Positions 11,556 to 23,500 of a stretch of 64,000 nucleotides of DNA are shown piece after piece. The stretch spans positions 845,780 through 909,779 of the forward strand of contig JALMQS010000137.1 of NCBI GenBank assembly GCA_024734495.1, read 5' to 3'. Under the pieces are notes generated by a model. It searched no databases and was not told the DNA's origin. It worked only from the letters and a program-made list of their open reading frames with translations. How positions within the stretch are numbered: position 1 is the stretch's first letter; every line of letters begins with the position of its first letter. This stretch comes from Forficula auricularia (lineage: Eukaryota; Arthropoda; Insecta; Dermaptera; Forficulidae). The translations under genes and the position numbers were made by a program.

Positions 11556-12911
11556 AAATGAATTAAGAAATTGAACTTATCTCAGCAAAACATCTATTAT
11601 GTGCTTTATATATTTAAAATTCAACTTATGCAGAGAGATCGAATCAATAGGAAAACGTCTTTAAAATCAAAATACCTTTAAAATATATTTTATTTTTATG
11701 ACTATAAATCATTTTAAACTGTTTAAAATTAATTAAACCTATTAAAAAATAATCTATCCTATAACGACCATTAGACTGATATTTTAGTCCCATGGGAAGC
11801 AATAAAAAAGTCATTCTAAAAATGATCCAACTGTCAATTAATTTTTTTTCATTTTTTCAAAATTACTCACCTGTGCCATCATATGAAAAAATACATTATT
11901 GATTTAAATATAAAAATAAATATTTATGGCGAAATTTTATTTGATTCTATGAAATTAATTCATGGTTAAAGGAAAATTAAATAAGCTCTTTTCCCACTTT
12001 CCCCCCCCCCAGAATCATAAATACAGAAATAATTCCTTTACTGTTTATTAATGGAAATTGGGGTGGATGGAAAGTCGTAGAGGCTTGAGCCTCAGTGGAG
12101 CAGCAATGGCTCTTTTTGTGGGAATAACGAAGAAGAATTAAATCAGTGATATACTCATTATAGGGGCACATTGTTATTATATCTACTCAATAGAATCTTT
12201 TTTCAGTTAATTATTTCTTTAAGATATTCTCATGTTCCAGATTGTTCAAATGACATAAGTATTAGTCAGATAATGCACAAAGAAAGTAAAATTCTAAGCC
12301 GAATTCTTACTTTAAAGGATAAACAACAAATTCAAGATATCTTATAATTAGAACAGTCGATTTTATACAACGAGAAATGATGTGGCATATCTACTATCTA
12401 ACTACATCGAATAAATGAATGACTAAACTGAAATCTGATTTATTATTTATTGATATTTAATTTTTATTACGTGTCAGAAGGTTTGTATTCAGCTCTTGGG
12501 AATTGAACACAAGTGTTAAAAAGCAATCACGACTAATAGCTGTCCTTCGAGGTGAAACCGATCTGACATATATAACGCGTAAAAATTTTCACTCAAAGAT
12601 TTAATGTTCACCATAAACAATTTGGCGGTCAAATGATTTGAAATTTAAGCATATACCAAAACCCAATAGTTTAGTTTGTAAGAATTTCGAATTTTGGAAA
12701 TTTTCAGTGCTCGAGGAGAAATTGATTATTCCCGAAATGAATATAATAGAATAATCAACCAAGCCCTGCAAGCGAGTTAGTACTCGGGTTCAACTCCTGA
12801 AGGGACGAAGTCCTCTGATATACAATGTAAAAATATTTTATTAAAATCTTAGATTTTGGATCTTAAATATAAATTCTTTCTGAATATAATAATTTTATCT
12901 ATTTAAAACTA
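11556..12911. other. A+T-rich, no gene
   Basis: No supported feature. There is a C10 run at 12001-12010. A weak B-box-like GGGTTCAACTCC occurs near 12788 without a convincing A box. Confidence 0.5.
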
Positions 12912-13400
12912 GTAGGGATATTTTTAAAATAAGGTCCGTTTGTGAATAGTTTTGGATTTTTCGCAAGCAAATGAATGAATACTTTCGCTAGCTCCCGGTA
13001 TTCTTTGCCCAGAATCCGAGACCATTTACAATCACGGCGTTAGTCTTTACAGTGGGAGGTTAAAACACTTAAGAAAATCGAGCGCTCAGTCTACTAAGAA
13101 ATACTGCCAATCATCCGGTTCTTAATGACAAGAAACATGAAAGCTGCAGATATTTATCGCCAGATATGTGAGTTATTATACGTATAGTGCAATGAGTGAC
13201 AGTAAAGTGTGAAAATGGGTGAGATTGTCCAAGAAAGTTCGGGAAAATTTTCACGAGGAATGATGCTCTGGTCGGGCATCTGTATAATGACTCTCAATTT
13301 AGTGCATGCAGTTGACACGAATTTGCGCAAGCAGGAGATTCATCGAAATCTTCTGATTTTTGGGGTAAAGGTACAAGTGTTTAGACACTAATGAATAAAT
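12912..13400 (+). pseudogene. Mariner transposase relic, N-terminal part
   Basis: The sequence starts with a mariner-like end (GGGATATTTTTAAAATAAGG). After a short leader come remnants of the helix-turn-helix DNA-binding region of a mariner transposase. MKAADIYRQIC begins at 13137. In another frame AMSDSKV, a stop, then KWVR and RENFHEE follow, and LVHAVDTNLR lies in the frame at 13209-13391. Mariner transposases normally show these blocks in this order before the DDE catalytic domain. Here they are split by frameshifts and stops, and the catalytic domain is missing. The relic is dead. The family assignment rests on block order and spacing, which I recognise but could not align. Confidence 0.7.
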
Positions 13401-15073
13401 GAAAACGACCGTAAATAGCTAGTAATTAAACAGGTGGCAGAGTTCTATTGGGAGTATTTACAAAAACTAGTTCGTTATGCAGTTATGATAAATGTTTAAA
13501 CAGTCAAAGAAATTATCTGCCAGAATGTTCCCGAAGTTTTTGGAAGCTTCCGGAAAGTCTACGGCAGATAGAGTATACAGGGGGCGGAGCCATAAGTGGG
13601 CAAACCGGACAAACCAAGAGACTGCTTACTGCTTTATTATATATGGTAGTATTGATTTAATTTATTCTTCGGTCCTCAATAAAAAATCTGCGAATAAAAA
13701 ATATATTTAATGTTAACATCTTTTTGCCTCAGCCTGTATAATATATTGAGATCATATTTTTCAAAAAATGCTTTTGTTTGTCTTAGTTTGAATTTTTTAT
13801 TATTTTTGTTTTTGTTTTTTATTGTTTTCACTTCATCTTATAAAGGCTGCCCTTGCTGTCTTTAGTTTTCCTTACATGGGTTCATAATTTAGACTAAGAT
13901 TTTCTCTATTATTCACTATATATATAAGTATATTGTGTGTGTATATAATCTAGTTGACTGAAGCTGCACAAATGTCTTAAGCCAATTGAGTCCACAAGCA
14001 TAAAGCAGCATTATAGAGCCTATACTAATAGAAGGGCAACTGAATAGCTGGCGTTGTGCCAACCACCCCAGACATTGTCTCCGATGACATAATATTCTTT
14101 CGATCTTTCAAAGATTCCGGAAGGGTCGTGATTCGAGGGGGGGTCAATCCATAAGTAGATTCACTTTGTTTCGTTTTCTGACCAGACAAAAACTTTTTTT
14201 TTCAAAGTAAAATCAATTTGAAATTCAAATAAAATGTTGCGGTTCGATCCACCCTTCAACTCTGTCGAATTTCACCCTTCTCTTTTTCAACATTTGCTTT
14301 CATCCCTTTCCTAAAAAACATTCTTTTTTTTTTTAATAAGCGTAGATATTTTTTTTTATTCTGATCTCTTTTTCTTTGTCATGTTTACTTTTCGTCAGCG
14401 TAAAAGCTAAATATCATTTAACATGTTAAGTTCATTTGATATTTTTTTTCCTTTGCCAAAACAAAAATAACCTGATTTCGTTATATTCAAGTATATGAAT
14501 ATTCAAAATTTTTCAACTCTTATTTCTTTTTTCTCCGCGTTATAAGTATAAGCGTGTAAATTTTAATATCATTATTTCTTTCTTATTATGAAATATAAAA
14601 GTGAAAAGAGCATATTTTTGTATGATTTTGTATTATTTTTATATTATTAACTTAAAAACGCTTTTTATAACAGAAATTTTATATTTTGTTGAAACATTTT
14701 TTTTTTATTTATTATTTTAATCACAAATGAAACTCTTTCCAAATTGAAGCAAAATGAGAGATCTATTTTTTTTTCTTTTAAAAAGTTTTTTATAAATATT
14801 CGAACCATGAGTCACGTCAGGATATTGTGTTATCTATTCCCACGCTGAGAGAGTTACAGACTCAGCATTTATCTAGTATATAAAGACGGATGTCCAGTGG
14901 GAACATTAAGGCTTGTCTTAGGCTCGTTTTGATCACATTCGACTTGAGACCTCCAATCTCCAAGTATAACCTGTTGTATTTTAAATTCTACTTAATAAAA
15001 CCAATTTATTCAAAATTCATATCGTTTTTTTTTGAAATCTACGATACTGAAGAATAAAATTCATGTTCTATAT
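13401..15073. other. Pyrimidine-rich and A+T-rich region, possible solo LTRs
   Basis: Two stretches have promoter-plus-polyadenylation character: 13555-13720 (GC-richer, TATATATGG, later AATAAAAAAT) and 14826-15020 (starts TGTGTTATCT, TATATAAA near 14877, AATAAAACC, ends TTCA). Either could be a solo LTR, but I find no target duplication, so this is a suggestion only. 13760-14790 is T-rich with no gene. Confidence 0.3.
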
Positions 15074-15493
15074 CGGCGATGGCCAACCCGTCGCTCGCGA
15101 GCTACCGGTAGCTCGGGACAATTTTTGGTAAATATTAAAAAAAAAAACAGTTGAAAGTAAAAATTAAAAAAATATTTAATAAGGAATGTTTATTCTAAAA
15201 TACTTACATAAAAATAAATATATTAAAACTACTTTTTTTTTTTAATTTTTCTAGTTTTAATTGTTTTATAAGTACATTTTAAAAATTATTTAATTAATAA
15301 ATAATTTTTTTTTTCAAATATTAATGCAAAAGAGAGCAATGTCAGGCACGACATTATCTTAGGAAAGCAAGTCTAGTTTCTCATTAAACCTTTTAGACTT
15401 CTCAAATTATTAAATTTATTATAAAATTCACATTAAAAAAAAAAAAAATTATATACAAAAAAATTATTGTTAAAATTTGTGTATTTTTGTGTA

Positions 15494-16200
15494 CAGTCAG
15501 TCCTAAACTTTCGCGAATTAAAAAAAAAAATAGTTATTTATTTTTCCTACATAAGGTGAGGCGTGGTAGTGTGGTGGTGGGAATAACTCAGTTATGTGCA
15601 ATAAATAATATTTTCTTGAGTGTAATATGTTACAGTAAAACCCCATTTTTTAGTAAGAATGGTTCTTTCTAGCTAAAACGCGTTTCACTGAATATCTTTA
15701 TAGCAACTAGAATTTACTGATGTTGGTTGAGTTTGGTTCAAAGGTCTAGAATCTTAATTTTTGACCTTCCGCCTCATTTTGGGTGTTTATTTTCAAAAAA
15801 TTTTAAACGAAAATCTCAAAAATTAGATCCTCTACAACTTTGCTTCTAATGATGATATAATTTTTGACATTTTCGTTTAAGAAAACTTTGAAAATAAACA
15901 CCCAAAATGAGACAGAAGGTCAAAATTGAAGATTCTAGACCTTTGGACCAAACTCAACCAACATCAGTAAATTCTAGTTACCACAAAATTATTCAGTGAA
16001 ACGCGTGTTAACTATTAAGAACCTGTTCTTACTAAAATACGGGTTTTTACTGCAACATATATATAGATTTATTTTACTTTCATCTATTCTTTGAAACTAA
16101 AACAAAATGCTAAATTTTGCGTTTTTCTCGACATACGCGATTTTTCAACTTACGCGAAAACCTTCGGAACCAATTAATCGCGTAACTCGAGGACTTACTG
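15494..16200 (+). mobile_element. pogo/Tigger-like MITE, itself interrupted
   Basis: Ends CAGTCAGTCCT and the inverse of CAGTAAGTCCTCGAGTTACG, with TA on both sides (15492-15493 and 16201-16202). The subterminal CGCGA motifs are repeated in inverse order. The uninterrupted relative at 62941-63242 is 302 bp; the extra length here is the insertion at 15633-16052. The pogo-like label rests on CAGT ends and TA target only. Confidence 0.7.
15633..16052. mobile_element. 420-bp palindromic MITE, CAGTAAAACCC ends
   Basis: Starts CAGTAAAACCCCATTTTTTA and ends with the approximate inverse. The arms pair through most of the length, for example GGTTGAGTTTGGTTCAAAGG against its inverse near 15940-15962. 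The left flank is TA and the right is CA, consistent with a mutated TA duplication. The homologous site in the 62-63 kb copy is empty, so this is the youngest layer of the nest. Confidence 0.7.
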
Positions 16201-16446
16201 TAGGTACTTTGTTTAAAATTTTAGATATATTAAACTATTATTTCTTATTTTTTTATATTTTAATATAGCTATATAATTTTAAATATTTTGAAACATTTGG
16301 CCGCCTTTTTTGATTGTAGGTACATATATAAATTTGTATAAATAAGGTTGTATTATGAATAAGTATTTTTTTTTTTAACAAATAGCTCACAGGAAGTTTT
16401 TAACTTTGAAAGTAACTCATGCACATATTAAGGCTGGAGACCGCTT

Positions 16447-18459
16447 TTCTATACCCTAATTTTTTTATAATTATTATTATTGGTATTTCTTCTTTATTTC
16501 TTTTCACTTTCCCGGGTGTATTGTCAAGAGACTTGCACAATACACCAGCTGCTCGCTCGAGGGTTAAATTCGCTTTGAATCCTCATTCTAGAGCTGTTTC
16601 CAATTGAAAGATTAAACGACGAAACGAATAAATCAAGTTAATCGATTCGTGGTCTCGAGACGAAAGGAAACTCATTGGGTAAACAATGAAAAATCTTCCT
16701 CGTTCCAGCTTCCTCAAAGGTTTTTACTTTTTCTGGAGATACTTAAATAATAAATAAATATATTTAAATATATAGGTATGTATATTAAAACTAAATTTTT
16801 TTATTTGATTCAAAGTATATATCAGGATATTAAATTGCTATATTCAAATATTACACTAATTTAATTCTAAGACCAGAGCTTTAGATTATTGTGTATTTTG
16901 GCCCTTACTTATGTAGTTTTATTATAATTTGTGTGTTTAAACAATTATAAGAATAAAATTACAGCCGGCTTACTTTGTAAATAGTGAACACAGTACAGAG
17001 AACTTAGGTATTTACGAATCTACTTGTTTATTTTCTTAATATATCAACATTTAATTACAATACAAAACTTTTTGATCCTGATTTGTATATAAAAATATTA
17101 ATTTTAAAAATTAATAGCAAGTTTATTTAAAAATGCTAATGATTAATTATTGTTTTGATAAGTAATTAAAAATAAAAAATAATTGAAACTAGAATCAGAG
17201 GTCTGCTTAGATTTTAGATCACAATGTCTCATTTGATATGTATAGATAGGCTTACCATAAGTCTGGGTTTGACCGGGGCTGTCCCGGTTTGAAAATATGG
17301 TTCAAGTGTCCTGGTTTTTAAGAAAAAATAAAGTTTTGATTCGGCAAAGTTAATTTTGAACTAAATTTTGAAGTGGATTTCTTGACGCGATTAAAAATAC
17401 GATTAAAAATTTGTATTTTTCAAAACAAAAAAATACCTGTTCAGTATTTTTATTATATATACCTAATTTAGACCGATTTATGTTAAAAAATTTTAATCTT
17501 TATTTTTATTCACCCACCTCTTGTATACGCCACATATGTTGAGTGAATTAAAGAGACCATGTTCAAATGCTACTAAGCTGAAGTAATTACATTCAAAAAA
17601 TTTGCCATTTCAAGAATAAGCCATTTTTTCCAATTCACAATTTAAATATACTAAATAAATGAATTGATACTTGTTAAGTAAAGGTAGAGGCTATGTTGGG
17701 AGGTTTAGGTTGTCATGGGAACCAGCTAGCGTCGCTTCTATCGACCGTCCAATGGAAAGACAGGCAGCCTTGCTCTGGATATTTATTAATTGACAGCCAA
17801 ATATATACAAGAGAGATCGAGATAGCGGCAACGGTCAGCATAGATTGAGATTAAAGGTTTAAGAACGTTATTCAGGCAATAGATTCTTGTTTAGGGCATT
17901 AGAGATAAAGATATCCCCGAGGGGAGATCATGTGATACATGTATGAAAATAAACAAATAAACAAGCAGGGGGCCTTTTATTATACAGTAGGAACCACTAC
18001 ATGGGGTAGAATTTATGATGCGTAGTTAAAAATTAATCCCCTACCATATCTATCGTTAGTTTTGATTATCTATTATAAATATTGTATTAAAATGAAAAAA
18101 ATTATGTATTGTTTGAGAAGGTTGTGATAGTTTGAAATTGGAAGGCATTTAGAAAAAATGCCATTATATTATTTTGTCAGGTGAAAAAATATTATGCACC
18201 TATAAGATTAATTACGGATATATGGAATAAAAATCAACGAATAACTGTTAAGAAAGTAACATCCAGGAACCTTCCTGTGATACGGCTCCAGGCAGCAAGG
18301 CTTGCTTTTCAACAACTAGTATATCACGGTTTTGTTTTTTGTTACGGTCTCAGACAATAAGAGTAACAACACTACATTCTTGAATCCAAGAAATTCAGGA
18401 TGATTTCGGAATGAAAGTAAGTTGACAGCTTAGCGAGTCCCTATAATTGATTCTCTGCT
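16447..18459. other. A+T-rich region, no gene
   Basis: At 17249-17330 there is a hAT-like left end (GGCTTACCATAAGTCTGGG followed by two CCCGGTTT-type repeats). The stretch 17690-17960 is less A+T-rich but has no readable frame. The rest is featureless. Confidence 0.4.
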
Positions 18460-19097
18460 GGACAAAAATTAAACAAAAGTTTGTAACTGTAAACCTAACA
18501 ATGAATTCCAGTAGAGTTTTTTACGCTAATATCATGCAATTTCCCGATTTTTTACAATAGGTCAGTGTTTTGAGATATTACCGGTCAAAACGACGATAAA
18601 GGCTATTTTGACCTATTTTTGAGTCCCATTAGATATTAAACAGCAATATTTGAAATCAAAATATTTTGTCGACCTAATGGAAAACAGCTTCCTCTTTTAT
18701 TTTCATATTGCTACTTGTTTTTACTTAAATTAGAACTCGAGTTATAACTAAAAAACTAGGACTATATGTTTTTATCTATGATTATTATCCTTTATAATCA
18801 AGTAGTTTTAGTTTTTTAGTTATAACTCGAGTTCTAATTGAGCTAGAGTGGTAATTTAAAAATCAAAGAGGAAGCTGTTTTCTATTATGTCAACAAAATA
18901 TTTCGATTTAAAATATTGCTGTTTAATATCTAATAGGACTTGAAAATGAGTCAAAATGGCCTCTTTCGTCGTTTTGACCGATAATATCTCAAAACTCTGA
19001 CCTCTGTTGTAAAAAATCGGGAAATATCATGATAATCAGAGTATAAAACTCTACTGGAATTCATTGTTATGTTTATGGTTATAAATTTTTGTCGACT
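18460..19097. mobile_element. Long inverted-repeat (palindromic) element, about 640 bp
   Basis: Arms of about 300 bp (18460-18765 and 18800-19097) match with few differences. Examples are AACAATGAATTCCAGTAGAG at 18498 against its inverse near 19046-19065, and ACTCGAGTTATAACTAAAAA flanking the centre near 18785. The outermost bases (ACAAAAATT and its inverse) match, but I see no clear target duplication. Noncoding; transcripts would fold into a long hairpin. Confidence 0.75.
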
Positions 19098-20022
19098 TGT
19101 GTTATTTTAATTTATAAGTCTTCAACCTATTGGCAAAACCACGAATGTGCAAATTTTCTGATTTATCACTTTTATGTTTTTTGTGAGAAATCAATTCTTT
19201 TTGCAAAGTTTTATAATTTTTTATAATTCATTTAATTAAATCCAGAAATAAAATATTCCATTTGTTATGATTTATGGTTATTTTAAGATTTCAAGATTAG
19301 TTGCTGCAACTTACACCTGTGATTCAAGAAACAGTCGACGTTGGGCAGTCGCAGCGAAATTGCACCTTAAACTTTATTCTGGAATCGTTTTCATATCTAA
19401 ATCACTAGTTAAAGTGAAAGTTTTCACAAGATAAAGAAAATATATAAAGACACTAAGAATTTGACCAGAGAATCGACCCTGGACTTTTATTTAGATTGCC
19501 AGTCTAATGTTTTAGCGGAAACTCATGAAAGTTTTTTAATAGGTAAACATACGAGAAAATAAAAATAAGAATTATTAAAAAACTAACATCTCCATATATC
19601 TATCTACATGATACAAAAACCTTAGCAACTGCCACTTTTATTTTTAAATCAACTCAAACGATTTTGTTTAAATTCAACGTAGAGGAAGGGCTAGTTTGAC
19701 TTCCCTTTACCTCCGAAATCATATAGCTTATATAAATGTAAATCCATGAAAATCCAATGCAAAATATCTTCTAAAATTTTATGCGAAAGTATTTGTATTT
19801 CCACGAAAATCTTCTTGGAATTTAAGCTTTCTTGTTTCAGGGATTCCGGTTGAAAAGTGTTAAAAAAAATTGAATCGTTATATAGACCGTACACTAACAT
19901 AGAGGCACTACTACTGCCGAAGGTAGCATTCTCTTGTGTTTATTTATTCAAATAATTTGGGGCAATTGGGGAAAATATTGTATTATAGTATATATCATAG
20001 ATAAAAGAATGGACGGAGCTTA
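19098..20022. other. A+T-rich, contains a tRNA-like relic
   Basis: On the minus strand, 19463-19527 reads like the anticodon and T arms of a tRNA. The anticodon stem TTAGA/TCTAA encloses the 7-base loop CTGGCAA (GGC, which would be Ala), followed by CCAGG-GTCGATTC-TCTGG. The D arm and acceptor stem are not recognisable, so this is a pseudogene or SINE fragment. No gene otherwise. Confidence 0.4.
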
Positions 20023-20124
20023 GGGGGCCGTGAGCGAGTCTCTTTGTCTAGGACGTTTAATAAATTATCCCCAAAGCTTACATTTTCTTCGCCAGCTGAC
20101 GCTAAAGTCGTGGCTCACGGTCCC
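20023..20124. mobile_element. Short TA-flanked MITE, 102 bp
   Basis: The ends GGGGGCCGTGAGC and GCTCACGGTCCC are inverted, with TA immediately outside both (20021-20022 and 20125-20126). Too short to code. Confidence 0.55.
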
Positions 20125-20126
20125 TA

Positions 20127-22286
20127 TATGAGAGAGCTTTTAAACGGCTGTACTTATTAAGCTGAAATTTTCATAAGAGTTTGTGAAAATGATGATAAAC
20201 TGTATCTTACTGTCAGGTTTCAGCTTTCTAGGTCGAAAAATTGCCATATCAACAACATTTGTGCAGGGTGTACTCGTATAAAATGGTGAACAATTTTTCA
20301 CTTTTAAACAATTATTTAAATGATTAAAAAATTTTATGTCCTTGGTTCCTAAAGAATTCATGGTAAAGAGGTGGGTTGTGGTGACCTGACAAGGTGAGAA
20401 AGGGCCGAGGCCTGTCATCTAGCTATACCATATATCACTACAAGGATAATCACATCATATGTTTCCAGATATGGATGAGATACAATTACTTTAAAGCAAT
20501 GATTATAAATACACCCTGATATATTAGGGTGATTATATGACAAGAGGTCTCGAGCAAATGAAAAAGAAACTGGAAAATATCCATCTAATAAAAACTGATG
20601 ATCAAATTAGATAGAGAAATATCTGCACTCTCTCGATCCCCATCTTTTTAACGACATTATACGCTCTATTCTTTTCATCATAGTAATAAATTGAAATTCT
20701 ACCATTCTTACAAAAACTAACAGAGAGTGTGGAAATTAATCTATGACTAAAATAGAAAAAGTTCTCGTAGTTTATGAAATCTTATAGCTAATTTTAGAAA
20801 TCTTGCAAAGAGAATTTGAGAAAATTAATCTAAATTTAAAGCACAGGAGCCCTAAAAAGCAAATTACATTTCTGTACTTTTTTACTTTCAGTTATATCAA
20901 TATCAACATAATACGTATGTTAATTAATACCATATATGTGGAACTTCTCCTGAGATTTTTTCACTTTGAGGTTTCTAATCCCTAAACTATAGAAGTTTAC
21001 TTTTACTTTGTCGCTTCTAAATTAGAACAAATTATATCCTAAATAAATGGAAATCAAATTTAGTGAAAAACTTATTATGGTCCACAGACCCTAAAAAGTG
21101 ACCTAAAATCCATTTGTCTGTGCGTTCATACATTCTCTACTTTGAGCAATATTAAGTCACAGACTAACGAAATTTGAAACTTATGCTTTAGTAAATATCG
21201 GGTAGAAGGAGTAGAGCAAGATTTTGGTTGAAATTATTCTTTTAGTCGTTTTTCACAATTTTTTCATAAACAGCTCTGATGTTTTTTTGTTTTTATCACA
21301 TATCGTAAGTTCTTAATTTAGTAGAAATTTTATTTAGATTGAAATTGAAATTAACAGAGAAAAGTTGATAGGGATTTTCGGCGTTAAAACCTTGACCATC
21401 CAATGACTTAGCTATGCGATTCTCTATTCATATTAAGTAATACCATGTGTAAGGATATAATCCCAGCAAAAACACTTGTGTAAAACAAGGGCAAGTTCGA
21501 TTAATAAAACTGTTTGCGAAAAAAGTACTGAAATCTAATGTGCTGCCAAGTTCAACTTCATAAATTTATTAAATGAGTCAAGAATATAGTAACTTCAATT
21601 AAAACACATATTTTTCATTTTACATGTCCATCTATATTTATTGATTTCATATTTTTAGTTGAATAAAAAAAAAATCAGCCATGTACAATTGTACACACCA
21701 CTCTGTTTTACTTTTATTTGGTGATACATATTCATATAGTTTTTAATTAATATTTATATAACAAAAATTTATGTTTTTACCTATAAGTTTATATCTATGG
21801 TAAATATACGTAATTAATATAATCAAATTATAGATACTTCAAGACTTGTGATTAGTTGAAGCTTTTGTGATCAAATTGGCAAGTGGAAATTATGTTCAAG
21901 TTTCAAGCTAGAAATTCTATTAAATTTGCTTTAAAGGCTGCGTTCAACTCCAAGTCCTCAGCGGCGATTGGCGCATCAAATGGACGCTTAACAAAAATCA
22001 CCCTTCAGCTTTCGTCGAAAAGCAAAGGGCCTCATTCGGTGACCTAGAGGAGTTTCTCAAAGCAAATAGATACAAATCATTCGAACGATCCACTGAGATA
22101 AACCAAATAAATCCTAATTAATACGTAAGTACCTATCTGGTTCAAAAGGAATCAACATTACTTTAGGATCTGATTAAAAATTCAATTAGAAATGCAGGAT
22201 TCTCAAGGGGTATCAATTTATGAAAAAAAAGAGTCAATAATATGTTAATTCTAGTTCAAGAAAAATTATATAAATACTTGTAAGAT
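20127..22286. other. A+T-rich, no gene
   Basis: No supported feature. 21060-21260 contains CTGTGCGTTC-type sequence similar to parts of other dispersed repeats here, but without definable ends. Confidence 0.45.
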
Positions 22287-22740
22287 TGGTCAGAAACTTG
22301 TAAATAAATTATTTTTTGATTCTGACTTTTGATTGGTCGCCTTATCACTTTGTGGCATCATACACATGAAAATCCCCTACATGCTATTCATATTCGCCTC
22401 GGACGCTTTAAGAGCTCAAATGAAAGTTTATGACGTCATATATTATAAATTACACACCCCTCCCTCACACTGTTTCGACTGTATGTAAACAAAACAGATC
22501 AACTTGACTTCTATTGGTAAGAAACTTGTAAATAAATTATTTTTTGATTCTGAATTTTGATTGGTTATCACTTGTGACGTCATGCACATGAAAATCCCCT
22601 ACATGCTAGTGGTGGCTATTCATATACGCCTCGAACGCTTTAAGAGCTCAGATGAAAGCTTATGACGTCATATAGATTACACACCCCTCCCTGACACAGT
22701 TTCGAATGTATGTAACAAAAGAGATCCACTTGACTTCTAT
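22287..22740 (+). repeat. Tandem duplication, two units of about 227 bp
   Basis: Units 22287-22513 and 22514-22740 are direct repeats that differ by small indels. Shared blocks include AAACTTGTAAATAAATTATT, CACATGAAAATCCCCTACAT, CGCTTTAAGAGCTCA, TATGACGTCATAT and ACACACCCCTCCCT. Each unit has two TGACGTCA-like (CRE-like) sites, one per half in the second unit. No coding frame is shared between units. Confidence 0.85.
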
Positions 22741-22956
22741 TTATTATGAAAAACAATGATAAAAAAATGAATTGGATTTTTTTTTATTTTGAGAGCAACG
22801 ATCTAAATTTAAAATAAATTACGTTAAAATAACAATTGGAGAAAAGTATAGGGTTTTATATTATTAGAGGAATTTCGAAAAATACATAAATTATTGTTTA
22901 TCCCTAAAATTTAGTAACAAGATTACCACTTTGTGGATAGAAAGAAGTCATTTATA

Positions 22957-23500
22957 ACCGACTTCAAAAAAGGAGGAGGTTCTCTATTCGGCTGAACTTT
23001 TGTGTGTCTATGTTACTTCATATCTTCAATGATTTTTTTTTATTGGAAAGGGGGCATCTTAGGGATGGTGCCATATTAATTTTGTCAAGTTCTGAAGATA
23101 TGATTAATGACGAAATAACGTAAATCTCCAATTTTTATGACAAATAATCAAAATTATAATAAATAAAATCTTTCATAAAATAATCTTAAAACATTCATTT
23201 AAAACCCGCAAACGTTTCGAGAGAATTTCTATGTTTATGAACTTTTTGAAGTCGGTGCTAAACAAACTATATAAGTGAGCGTAGCCCCCAATCGTACTAA
23301 GTAAAACCCGTTGAGTTCGATTTATAAAATGTAAATGTTTGTTTGCACCGACTTAAAAAAGTGATTTCATGTAAATATTTCTTCGTTTAGTTAGAACTAA
23401 ATAAGATAATAATTTTATACATTTTAGTGTATTTATTTGATTTTTAAATTATTATTATTTTATTTGTTGCATTTATTTTTTTGAAGTCGGTTTTATTTTT
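22957..23500. repeat. ACCGACTTC dispersed repeat
   Basis: Starts AACCGACTTCAAAAAAGGAG at 22957. Inverse copies of the end (TTTTGAAGTCGGT) lie at 23247-23260 and 23480-23492, and a further ACCGACTT at 23348. A second copy is at 39465-40009, and both share ATTGGAAAGGGGGCATCTTA-type sequence. No coding sequence. Repeats with this end are common in arthropods, but I cannot assign a class. Confidence 0.6.

Larger units (their letters stand above)
15074..16446 (+). mobile_element. hAT nonautonomous element with nested pogo-like element
   Basis: Begins CGGCGATGGCCAACCCGTCG and ends with the inverse of AAGCGGTCTCCAGCC. The flanks TTCTATAT (15066-15073) and TTCTATAC (16447-16454) are a 7/8 hAT target duplication. 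The core is occupied by the pogo-like element at 15494-16200. A second copy with the same nested element at the same place lies at 62697-64000 (minus). An isolated right end is at 33430-33484. Confidence 0.8.

Noticed and set aside
12765..12825. tRNA gene
   Set aside because: Only a B-box-like GGGTTCAACTCC; no A box, anticodon arm or acceptor stem.
14826..15020. Confident solo LTR
   Set aside because: TATA-like and AATAAA signals are present, but no flanking target duplication and no partner LTR. Left as a possibility only.
19463..19527. Functional tRNA-Ala (GGC)
   Set aside because: Anticodon and T arms pair, but the D arm and acceptor stem are missing, so at most a relic.
22287..22740. 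CRISPR array or LTR pair
   Set aside because: Only two long direct units, adjacent to each other, no spacers, no internal retroelement.
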